DNA from: Punctularia strigosozonata HHB-11173 SS5
Taxonomy: Eukaryota > Basidiomycota > Agaricomycetes > Corticiales > Punctulariaceae
Direction of reading: 5' to 3'
Length of the DNA stretch: 64,000 nt
Assembly (NCBI RefSeq): GCF_000264995.1
Contig: NW_006767443.1
Coordinates: forward strand, 584,330 to 648,329
Shown: piece after piece, positions 1 through 10,440 of the stretch
Layout of the letters: each line of letters opens with the position of its first letter
Position numbering within the stretch: the stretch's first letter is position 1
Notes under the pieces: model-generated
What the model was told of the DNA's origin: nothing
The model's database searches: none
What the model saw: only the letters and a program-made list of their open reading frames with translations
Program-made: the position numbers and the translations under genes

Positions 1-473
1 GCCAACGAAGCAGACTCGCGTACACCATGGCCAACTGAGTGTTAACTGTAGAGCTTGTATAATGTCTTGTCTAAAATATCAATGCCATCTGTTGTGGGTC
101 ACATGCTCACTTCCACTGAACATACATGAGATAGAATACAAGATTAAGTCATAGATATGTGCACAAAATCCTGCACCATGTAACTATTATACAAGAAGAA
201 TGGATGGAATGTCCTGTACATATGACCAATTTGTGGAGACAATTGATGCTACAGATCACCAAAATATGCCCAAAAAAGTTCAGAAAATTTCACATATTTA
301 TGCACATTTTGCCCAAAATGTGGCAGATGCTAAGGGGGGACCTTCTAGATTTTCTTCTTTTTGGACTTATTTGCTCCTATGTGCTCCTATGTGCGGTAAA
401 AGGCCCCAAAGTAGCTTTATCTGCATGGATAGTCCAGTTATTACTTGACATTTTCCCCCTTTATGATACTAAT
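1..473. other. Non-coding flank, AT-rich
   Basis: No frame here resembles a known protein. The stretch is more AT-rich than the retrotransposon to its right. It shows no visible copy of the LTR that lies at the other end of that element. Confidence 0.4.
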
Positions 474-3400
474 TTACAGAGGAGGAGTTTCCTGATGGTC
501 GATATGCTTCGTGCGGGCGTTCATAGCGCCGCTTTTGAGTAGGGTGATCGTGCTCTGATTGTCGCAGTTCGTGACGATTGGCGCGGTTTTGCCGAATTCG
601 AAGAATAGACGTCGCATCCAGATGAGTTCGCGGCATGCACTCGCGCTGGCGATAAGCTCGGCTTCCGTGGTCGAGAGGGCGAGTAACGTTTGCTTGCGGG
701 AGCTCCAAGAGATCGCCGCGCCGTTGTACGTGAAAACCCATCCGGTAATCGAGTGCCGATGCGGCTGGCTTGCCCAGTCGGCATCGGAAAAGCAGGCGAG
801 GCCGCCGCCGTCGTTGTCAGACCCGAACGTCAGGACGTAGTCTCGCGTACCGATGAGGTAGCGCAGGACTCGTTTTGCGGCGTTCCAGTGGGCGACGGCG
901 GGGTCGGACATGAAGCGTGCGAGTGTCGATACCGCAAACATGATGTCGGGTCGGGTCGCGATGGCGGCGTACATGAGCGAGCCTATCAGGCGCGCGTACG
1001 GCCGTTTCTTCATCTCTTCGCGATCGGCGTCGGTAACGTCGACGAAGAGGTTGGCGTGCGGGTCGGCAGGTACGGTGAGCGGTGTAGCGTCGGCCATGCG
1101 GAATCGGTCGACGATGGTGTCGATATATGCGCCTTGGCCGATTGTCAACGTTCGCGCCCCGAGGTCTCGATGTATCTCGAGCCCCACGAACCAGCGCATT
1201 GCGCCCAGTCGCGTTATCGAATAGCGTTCACCAACGGCATCGATTAGTGCCGTCGTTTCGCGTTGGCCGCTGCCGATGATGGCGCAATCATCGACGTGTA
1301 TCCCAAGGACGAGGGTCAGCCAGTCCTCGAAGACATAGAACACTGCGGGGTCACTCTCGCACCGAGTGAACCCAAGTTCATCAACCAAAAGCTCACATAA
1401 GGTGAGGTACCACTGACGCCCGGCCTGCTTCAGCCCGTACAGAGCTTTCTTCAATCGCAGGACCCAATTTTCCTTCCCTGGGACCTCGAATCCTGGCGGT
1501 TGGCGCATGTAGATGACGGTGTCGAGCTTGGAGTTGAGATATGCATTGTCGAAGTCGATAGAATCGATAACATAGCCGCGTTCAGCGGCAAACGCGAGGA
1601 GAAAACGAAGTGTGCTGAGGCGAATGGTCGGGGATGATGTCTCGGTGTAGTCGACACCGTGCACCTGCGTGTTGCCGCCAGCAACCACGCGCGACTTCAA
1701 TTTTCGCACCTCATTCGTCTCGTCTCTCTTCTTCTTCAACACCCAGTGACTCCGCACAACATTGGCTCCCATCGGAGCCTCCATCGGGCCATCAAACACT
1801 TCATTGCGCTTGAGGGCATCAATCTTGGCTTGCATGGATGCACGCCATTCCTCGCTCTGAGGTCCTCGCAAAGCTTCGCGGGCGCTCGGTTCGTCGCCAG
1901 GCATTGCGGCAAAAGCATACACTGACTCGTCGTCTGTCAACGCAGCCATTAACCCGCGTTCCAGATGCTCTTCTTCGGCACTGGCGTCCGGCAACTTGGG
2001 CAGAATGCTGGGCGGGACGGCTTGCGCACCTCGTCCTCCAGCGGTCGCGATGTCGTTGCGGAGTGCCTGGGCCCATGGCGACGGCTTGCGTACTCGATCA
2101 GAGCAACGCAAAGCTGGTTCGTCAGGCTTAGATACTGACTCCGGGTTGGCGGGGGCGGTTTCAGGCTCGGCATCAGGCATCTCGGGCGCGTTGCGCTCGC
2201 TTACCGGCAGACTCTCCCCCTCGAGCGGTACGCGCACTGAAGAGTCTTCCTCTGCGAAGATGATGTTGCGCTCCACCGATATATGGGGGGTTCCCGGCCA
2301 CCAAATACGATGACCCTTGCTCATCGTGTCGAATCCGATCCACCACGCCTCTTTGGACTTCGCGTCAAGCTTCGATGCGGCATCGATTTTGACCCAGACG
2401 CGTGCGCCGAACAACGGGAGCGTCGAGAGATCGGGCTTACGCCCGGTAGCCTTCTCGAATGGTGTGGAGCCCGGCGTGTTTTTCGTCGTCGTGCGGTTGC
2501 GGAGCCAGGCGGCGTGCATCACGGCTTCGCCCCAGAGGGCTTTTGGGAGATCAGCCTCGAGGCGCATGGCGCGGGCATGCTCGACGATCGTTCGGTTCAG
2601 GCGTTCGGCCTTTCCGTTTTGTGCCGGCGAGTCATGGACAGTCCGTCGCGCAACAGTACCCTGAGATTTGAGGTACGCAAGGAACTCGTTGCTTGAGTAT
2701 TCGCCTCCACGGTCCGACTGATGCTCGCCTATAGCTACGACACCTCGGTGTTGCTTTGCCCATGCTTCATACGCACGGTAGACGGTGAAGACTTCGTCTT
2801 TCGACCGGAGGAGGACCAGTATGGTCTCGTCCGAGTAGTCGTCGATATGCGAGACATAGTACCGCTTTCCGCCGAAAGTTTCCACCGGACTTGGGCCCCA
2901 GACGTCGCTGTGGACCCGTTCTCCATATCGGGTCGCAGGAGGAGACCTACGCTCGGAGGGGAAAGGTGCTGCGGCATGCTTTCCTTCAATGCAAGACTCG
3001 CATAGTGGCATCTCCATGTCGGTCAGTTCCACTCCTTGGACGATGCCTTCAGTGACCATCCGCTTCAGTTCCGTGATGCCGGCGTGTCCCATGCGGTTGT
3101 GAAAATCGCGCAGTGTCATCTTCACGGTGGCGCTCATGGCCGTTTCGCCAGCTGGCCGTTTCGCCACCGGCTGGGCACCAATCGGGTACAAGCCGTTTCG
3201 CTCAGGCACGGTCATGACGAGCTCGCCCTTCGGGCTGAAGATTCGGCAGCCATGATTTTCGAAGTGAGCCTTAAATCCACCTCGCACGATGGCGCTAACC
3301 GAGACGAGTCCGATGGGCATCTCCTTTGCATACAGCACGTTCTGGAGGCTAATGCGCACAAGATCCTTGGGTCCTGGGAGCTCGATAGGGACAGTTCCTT

Positions 3401-4594
3401 CCCCTGTTGCGAAGAATTCGCGGCCATCGGCTGATGCGACAGGGATCGGCGTGATTGGCCTGAAAGTGCTGAACTTCGTCCTGTCGGGTTCGAAGTGGCG
3501 ACTGGCTCCGGAATCAAGGATGCGGCTGACACTCGAGTTGGCCAGTCTCGCTTCCTCGACCTTGGCGAAGTCGGTCGCAACCGGGAATGCAAATTCGCGG
3601 ATGACGGATGCAGAATCGGGTGCGGCTGCCGCGGCGGCAGTCGCGGAAGTTTCGTTTGTAGTCGCTGCCGCAGCAGTACTCTTGGGCTTGCCGCCTCCAC
3701 TCTTCGCACTGTTTAGGATCTGCTTCCAGTTTGCCGGACGCTGTCCCTGTTTTCCTCCCCCTTTTGCCCAGCAGTCCTCGCGCCAGTGACCGACCTTTCC
3801 GCAGTTCGTGCAGGTGTCGCCAGACTTGTCACGTGCAGTGCCATTCTGACGCCGCTTCGGCTGGTTTGCACGGGCCGAATAGGCCTCCGAGGCTTTCTGA
3901 CGCTTGTTCAGGCTCTCGTCGTCACGCGCGATGGATCTGATGACATTCGCTAGCTCGTGAGGCTTGAGGGATTTCTTGTTTGCGATGGATTCGGCAAGGA
4001 GAGTGCGGATGGTTTGTCGATATGATGTGGGGAGGAGGCGGATGACTGCGGCGATCTCATTTGGTTCGTCGAGGACTCCGCCGGCATTGGCGTATCTCGC
4101 CTTCAGCTCTTCCAACTGGTCGAGTGTCTCGCGCGGATCACCGCCATCGGCGGTAGTGAGCGCATTGATTTCGTCAAGGATGTTGATCTGGGATAGGGCG
4201 CCGGTATTCTCATGCTGTCCGCACAGAATCTTCCACGCCTCCGCGGCGCTCGCCGTGCTCACAATGCGAAGCTTCAGGCTCGCCGGTACGGTTTGGTAGA
4301 AGACCGTCTTGATTTTCTCATTCCGCTGATCCCACAAGTCGTAGGCATCATCGTACTCCTCCACAGCCTTATCGTACTTCGCGACGTCCTCCGATTTGGC
4401 CTTGTCGCCGGGTGGGGTAGGTTTGACAGGGGGTTTAGCACGGCCGTCAAGGAAGCGCAGTAATCCCTTGCTTCGGATGGCTGATGTGACTTCCGCCTTC
4501 CAGAGAACCCAGTTGCCGCCGTCGGCGCTGAGCTTCGGAAGCTTCGTGTAGGAGAAGTCATCGCGTGAGTCCATCGTATCTTGACTGGCCGCCA

Positions 4595-4606
4595 GGGCTC
4601 ATAACC
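4595..4606 (-). other. Retrotransposon primer-binding site (half initiator tRNA-Met)
   Basis: The plus strand reads GGGCTCATAACC, the anticodon stem-loop of eukaryotic initiator tRNA-Met. In element orientation this is the complement, as needed to bind a tRNA cut in its anticodon loop. Drosophila copia and relatives are known to prime this way. A possible LTR terminal CA (TG on the plus strand at 4610-4611) lies three bases outside. Confidence 0.75.
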
Positions 4607-4654
4607 TAATGAAGGTGTACGAGGGACGGGACGGAGTGCGAATGGAACGAGCGG

Positions 4655-4805
4655 CTAGTGTAGATATAAGTCTCACTGCTCGGGTAAGGGAGCAAGTCGT
4701 ATTCATGTACCTAGTGTAGATATAACTACGGTACATTAGCTTTCGGTACAGGGTATATAGACAAAAGAGGGACTCACGTCTCACTGCTCGGGTAAGGGAG
4801 CAAGT
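4655..4805. repeat. Direct repeats inside the LTR region
   Basis: The 14-mer ctagtgtagatata occurs at 4655-4668 and 4711-4724. A block of about 27 bp beginning gtctcactgctcgggtaagg occurs at 4670-4697 and 4779-4805. The second block is followed by gagac, so it forms a near-perfect inverted repeat with its own start. LTRs often hold such promoter repeats; a nested small insertion is the alternative. Confidence 0.7.
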
Positions 4806-4972
4806 GAGACGTGCGCTCGCGAAAATGAGACGATTATCTGAAGACGGAAGTATAAGTTTTCGTGTCCGCATATGTCCATACCACGCGAAGGCGCGCGCAC
4901 CGCGCGCGCAACGGCCGACACGGTGTCCGCTTGCATGCTCATCAACCATCTATCTCCAACAGGTTAGATGTA

Positions 4973-5632
4973 CTATCACTGACCCAGAGTTCCTATCGGA
5001 CCCCCAGTTCCTATTCCTACTTTTTCGTCTCTCCACCCCGCTACACCGTACATCAAATACTGAGAAAATGCCCGGATGATTGCCTTTAGTGTGCTCTATT
5101 GGGGCATACCAATATTATCTGGTGAAAATGCTGTAGATGGCCTCCGCACTCAGAAGGACCCAGAAATCCTATTTTCACACGCTACCCCATCTGGCGGAGG
5201 ATATCATCAATGCACGTATTTCCGCTTGCAAGGCTATCATACCGCAAGATGAGATACATTTTTTTCCACGTCTGTCCATAAAATAAGCCAATGCGTTGAG
5301 TAGTGGTTGTGCAACAAGGCCAACACTCAGGAGGTCCGTGATGTTTGTCTGTCACTTGCCCCTGTCTCTTCGCTGTATCGACTACCGTTTATGGTAGGGC
5401 TGTGTAGTGACGCGACCGTGTCACCGATAGGAACTCTGGGTCCTCCGACCTCTTCATCGAGGAAAATATTCACTGTCCCTTCGATATAGTCGTTAAAAAT
5501 AAGGTAACTACATGAGCGTGTAGCGCAGGTCATTTCACACTAGGACATATGCAGAAGCAGAGGGAATAGAACCACCAGATATGAATCCCACGCAAAATAG
5601 TGTTTCCGATAGGAACTCTGGGTCAGTGATAG
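4973..5632. mobile_element. MITE-like element with perfect terminal inverted repeats
   Basis: The 31 bp at 4970-5000 are the exact reverse complement of 5605-5635. If the TA dinucleotides at 4971-4972 and 5633-5634 are taken as the target duplication, the inverted repeat proper is 28 bp, beginning CTATCACTGACCCAGAG. A TA duplication fits Tc1/mariner-type elements. The 660-bp interior has no credible protein, so it would be non-autonomous. A partial third copy of the repeat (ccgataggaactctgggtc) lies inside at 5425-5443. The GTAC ends leave a 4-bp duplication as an alternative reading. Confidence 0.7.
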
Positions 5633-5757
5633 TACTATATCTTGACGCACTCTCAGGGTAGAGGCTTAATGCAACAAGGGTCCTCTGTTTCCTCTACGTA
5701 TGCAGCTAGTGAACCCAAGAGAAGTCAATCCATTGCGAATGACTGTTCCTTTTCTCC

Positions 5758-6773
5758 CTAAGCGGACAAGAAAAGTTCCCTGAGCAGCTCCAAGGTATGC
5801 TGTGGGTTCCGGACAGAGTGGCCGATAGTGCGCGGATCGGAGAAGATCTCATGGTCATTCCCGCCCTGGTGGGTCTTGTCGCCGAAGAAGTGAATCTCTT
5901 CGAAGTTTTCGTCTTCGACGTGGCGGAGGCAATAGGTCTTGTCCCATCTATGTTGCGTTGAATTTCATTGATCTCGGTGGAGAATCGAGGACATACCCGG
6001 TGGGGAAGATGTCAAAGGATATTTGACCGCCGATTGCAAAGGTAAGGCCGTAGTCGCTGAACTTCTCCCGAAGCACCTTGACAAACGCCTCGCGGACCTT
6101 GTGAACCGCGTCGTAGGCGGCGAAGTCGTAGCGCTCTTGCATGGTAGCGTTACGGCCGATAGGGCTGACGTTAACCATGCCATTCCGGAATTCGACGAAC
6201 GTGCCCCTGCGATCATGATGAATGGATGAATGACGGGAAGTAGTGGTATGTAAAATACCTTTGTATGGGTATGTCGAGGTCCGCAATGTAGCGCAGGATG
6301 AACTTTACCATGACTTTGTAGCGCTCTTCGCCGACGTATTTGATGAACGATTGGGTAGGCAGAGGCTTGCCGAGCTTGAACGCCGTCAGACCATTCTCGG
6401 CAAAGGCGTAGTCAAACGCATCAATGGCTGAAAAGAGGAGATCAGGCCTGATGTTGTTCAAGTGTGTGACTGTCAGTGTACCGCGAGTGCTCGGGGTGTC
6501 GAGCTGCTCTGAGATCTTAACCAGATCCGATCCGCCCACAAATCCAATCGCGACCTTCTTGCGTAGCTGCTGCAGCGTCTCAATCATCTCCGGTGACGCT
6601 TGCTACTTGCGCAAAGGTATGGTAACGTCAGTAAGACAAGCAGAGCGTAAAGCGGCAAGCCTAAGAATAGATCGACGGATTGAACGTACCCGGCGCGCAT
6701 GGGTGAGTGTCTCATCCACATCGAAGAGGACAAGTTTCTTCACGGGCCTGTCAGCGAATGCGCTGGAGGTCAT
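5758..6773 (-). CDS. SEC53: Phosphomannomutase
   Basis: Eukaryotic phosphomannomutase converts mannose-6-phosphate to mannose-1-phosphate in the cytosol, feeding GDP-mannose, glycosylation and GPI-anchor synthesis. Four exons are read: 6690-6773, 6259-6602, 5997-6206 and 5758-5947, giving 275 residues, normal for the family. Exon 1 holds the HAD nucleophile motif FDVDETLT (the usual glycine is glutamate here). Exon 2 starts SPEMIETL and exon 3 carries the signature [14 protein letters not shown]. Exon 4 holds the acid motif [16 protein letters not shown]. The phases close exactly at all three introns. The gene is divergent from the condensin gene to its right. Confidence 0.93.
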
Positions 6774-7100
6774 CGTCGATGGAGGAAACAGGCGGACGTG
6801 CGAGCTGGCAGGCTTGATCTGCAACGCCCGCAGCGCAAGCGCCAGCCAGATCAAGCGTGGCGGTGGCGGTGCTGCGGTGCTTCATAGACGTTGCACGGAG
6901 GAAATATTTCTTTCTGTCCTCGCTCTGCATCAGAGCGTTTATAAGTTGCATCGAAGCACATCTCATTCTGTCCACCGAATAGCTCTATTGCATTGAACGT
7001 TCATACATGCCATCGATGAGGATGGATACCAAGCTCAGGCACGTGCAAGGAAACGCGAAACGTCAAGCACGTGACCGTTCATTGCTTATCCAGTTCCTCC
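6774..7100. promoter_or_regulatory. Shared divergent promoter region (SEC53 / BRN1)
   Basis: These 327 bp separate the start codons of two divergent housekeeping genes, so both promoters should lie here. No clear TATA box was identified. Confidence 0.45.
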
Positions 7101-10090
7101 ATGGCTCGCTCAACGCGAACAAAAACGACCCAGCCCCTATACGCGGACGATGGCGATTCTGGCGAGGACACAGAGCCAGAGACCCCTCGTCCTACGACGA
7201 AGCGTCTAAAGAAACGACTGAGCGAGGCCAACTTCGATGGCAGCTTCAGCGAGGAATCGGGCGCAAGCCGCGCGCCACTGAAATCAGTCAACATGAACGA
7301 CGACGAGGCCGAGAAGCGGAGAAGGAGAAAGAGCATGAAGTCTATGGCACTTATTACGGACGACGGCGATGCGCCGCAGGCCGGGCCGTCAAATCATGCC
7401 CAAGCGGATGGCGGGGGTACCCCTGTTGCTCCTGCGGGACGGTCTTTACAACGTTTACGGAGCGTGGCGCAGGTTCCAGCGATAAATGTATCCATCGACG
7501 TGAACAACTATGAGGAGTGGATGAAGATGGCCACGGATAACGTATGTCCCTTTTCGACGCGCTCTTGCACTTCTAACGTTTACCTCGAACAGAAAATCAA
7601 CGCCGCAAACTCGTGGAATTTCGCGCTGATCGACTACTTCCATGACATGTCCCTGTTGCGAAACACCGGCGACAACTCGATCAATTTCCAGCGCGCGTCC
7701 TGTACGCTCGACGGATGCGTCAAGATCTGGACGAGTCGCGTTGACAGTGTCGGTACAGAAACAGGCAAACTCCTCTCCAACCTCGCGAATGAGGGCCGCG
7801 CGGACGACGACGAAGATGCCGATTCTGACAATCCCGACGCGACCCCGGGCGCCAAGCGGAAGCGGCGTGAGGGCCGACCGAAGGAGACGCTCGCCAAAAG
7901 CACGGAACAGCTGAGGAGCAAGAAGCTTGACTTGGAATTCAAGGTCGACCCGCTGTTCCGGAAGACGTGTGCCGACTTCGATGAGGGTGGTGCGCAGGGC
8001 TTGTTGATGAACCACCTGAGTTTGGGCATTGGTCCGGACGCGGGCATGAGGATCATTTTTGATGCTAGCGATGCAATGGGCAAGGGTACGGAAGAAGACG
8101 CAGAGCCAACGGAGGAACCCGAAGAGGAGGTTGACATCAGCCACTTGCGCCGTAGGTCTTGTTCCCCGTATTGGCTACCCTCTTTCGTATTGACGTGGTC
8201 GAGAAGGCGAATTCCTGCCAGACCTGGACGGATTACAGGACAAGGCAATTTGTCACTCTCTCGCCGGCTTTTCATTTGCGAAGGACGCCTTCACCTTCGA
8301 CGAGAGCCTCTTCGTCGGTGACGACATTCAGGAGCTAGACGACGACGACGACTTCGGCGGGGTAGAAACCGGCGCGGGGGAATCGATGGACGTCGGTGGG
8401 GGCGCCGATGCTGGCGGCATGGAGGAAGATTTCTTCGTAGGCGACCAAGCGGTGGGCGACGAATACGGTGCCGGACCCGACTTTGGCCCGGGAGGAGATG
8501 ATTTCGGCGGTGGAGAAGACGGCTCGGTGGGCCCCGAGGGCGAGCAGCAAGGACAGGGGCACGGGGGCGGCCGTCCGGGCGCGTTCGTTCCGTTTGACCC
8601 GAGGAGGATGCCAAATGAGAGGGAGATCGTCATGGCAATGACGGAGGGTGGCGAAGATGGGATGCTCGACTACTTCGACCAGAATTTCCTCAGGAACTGG
8701 GCAGGTCCTGAACATTGGAAACTCAGGAAGGTGGTGCGGCGACGTAAGTTCTCGACTTTTTTCAATGTCCGAACGTGTGTGGCTGATCATGTATGCGATG
8801 TAGCGGAGGCTGCGGATACCTCGAAAGACAAGCCGAAGCGGGAGAAGAAAGAAGCGTTCAGGATCGACTTCCTCGCACCCGCAGATAAAAGTCTGAAGGA
8901 GACCGCTGAAGCACTTTTCGCACCGGCAACCCGCGGTAACATCAATCTACCCGGATACAGCGTGAGCGGGAAGAACGCGGAAAAGTCGAAGAAGCGCGGA
9001 AGGGGCAAAAAAGCAGCTGCGGATGGCAAGGAGAAGAGGGACGATCATACTTTGCCCGACGATATGCACTTCTCGAGTCGGGAGCTCGTGACACTCTTCC
9101 TCAAGCCCAAGTTCTCAGTGCGTGTTCAGATACCATGTCCGTGAATGATATCCTTCTGATCAAGCTGCCCTGCAGCTGAAAATGCGCGGTCAACGAGTTC
9201 GCTTGGACGAGGGCGATGGCGAAATCGACGAGAACTTTTGGGCTCAGGCGGCAGCCAACGCCGGCCGGGAGGGCGACGAGGGCGACGAAAGTGAGCGTTT
9301 TCTGTACGCACCATGCCTTATCATGCATGCTCATTCTCGTCTCTCGCAGCGGCGAATGGTGGTGCGATACCATTCAACACGCAGTTCTTCCACGACGACT
9401 ACGACGATGGGCCGGGCTTTGACGACGGCTTCGACGGCGAAGGCGGTAGCGCAGCAAACCTTGGGCCCGACGCGGACGAGCAGGATCTGCTCGCGGCCAC
9501 TGCGGGACAGACGCGCCGCGTACGTCCGGAGTTTGTAAACTATGCGAAGCGGGCGAAAAGGGTCGACGTGCGGAAGCTCAAAGAGAATATATGGAAGGGG
9601 TTGGATATCGTCGTGCCCGAGATCAAGCAAGAAGCGGAGGACGAGGACCAAGACATGGTACGCTCGAGCGCTTCTGATATATACAGTGTTCACTCAAAGG
9701 ACTTCATGCACTGCAGGACAAGGAGGAGCAGGATGCCACCGATCCAGCGGAAGCGCGCACTTTCAGCGAGGTTGTGACGGGCCTCAAGTCGTCATACCCG
9801 AAGGACAAGATGGAAGAAATCAGCACCAGCTTCTGCTTCATATGCCTGCTGCACCTCGCCAACGAACGCGGACTCAAGCTCGAGGTGGGTGAGGATGGCC
9901 AGATCGAGGCTGAGCCTGAGGAGGAGGAAGAGGAACCCGAGGCGGCCGAACATAAGGTTGCCAGCAAGGTCGGAGATATTTGGGACTTAAAGGTGCGTAT
10001 TTGCATTCGTGTTTCAGGGATATTGGTCACGGCGCTAATTTGAGGGGCAATAAGGTATATCGGGATCCGTTGGCTACCGCCGCTGCCTAG
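7101..10090 (+). CDS. BRN1: Condensin subunit 2 (kleisin, Barren/Cnd2)
   Basis: This is the kleisin that bridges the Smc2/Smc4 heads in condensin and compacts mitotic chromosomes. Eight exons: 7101-7541, 7593-8151, 8207-8743, 8804-9117, 9176-9290, 9350-9657, 9717-9992 and 10055-10090, giving 861 residues with all phases closing. Family-typical stretches are NSWNFALIDYFHDMSLLR after the first intron, then FLPDLDGLQDKAICHSLAGF in exon 3. Near the C terminus are RVRPEFVNYAKRAKRVDVRK and a short final block ending in GDIWDLKVYRDPL. Long acidic, glycine-rich linkers lie between the blocks. The ATG at 7101 is the first in frame. The last exon codes only 11 residues plus stop. Confidence 0.94.
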
Positions 10091-10440
10091 CGATAGATTC
10101 TTACTCGACGCACTGGATGACTTATCACATTACTTGCTTAACGCACTGCTGTCTATTACTATTATCTACCCCCAAGTCTGTTGTTTCCGTAGCGCACAAT
10201 ATCCTATCCATGTTGTATTTGTCGCCTCCGGTCACATGCTTCTCCCGCGCTCGCATGGCTGTGTTCCCGCCATTCCACCTGGACATCGGCGCCTATTTTT
10301 TGAGAGCCGCGGGTGCCGCCGTCGTTTGGGTCTGGACGGACAACTGGAGGAGTCAATTAGCGGGTACCGGGTTCGCGAGCGCCCGCGGTCGGGGCTCCGC
10401 TGTTCTCTCCCACTTTCCACATCCACGGGGGTCGGTCGCC

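Larger units (their letters stand above)
474..4960 (-). mobile_element. Ty1/copia LTR retrotransposon fossil
   Basis: A long gag-pol frame of about 1,366 residues reads on the minus strand from an ATG at 4574. The parts appear in copia order. There is a gag region with a CCHC zinc knuckle, then an aspartic protease (DSGAS). A GAG-pre-integrase motif and integrase core follow, then reverse transcriptase of the RVT_2 type and an RNase H region. Integrase before reverse transcriptase places it in Ty1/copia rather than gypsy. A primer-binding site at 4595-4606 is followed by LTR-like DNA beginning near 4610, whose outer edge is not fixed. No matching second LTR is visible on the left. The element therefore looks nearly whole but broken at its 3' side, with roughly one break. 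The long open frame suggests a fairly young insertion. Confidence 0.93.

Noticed and set aside
10117-10440. Upstream extension of the AlkB-like gene's first exon
   Set aside because: The in-frame ATG at 10117 would begin with a hydrophobic, atypical leader inside the promoter; the ATG at 10441 starts a typical acidic-basic soluble protein.
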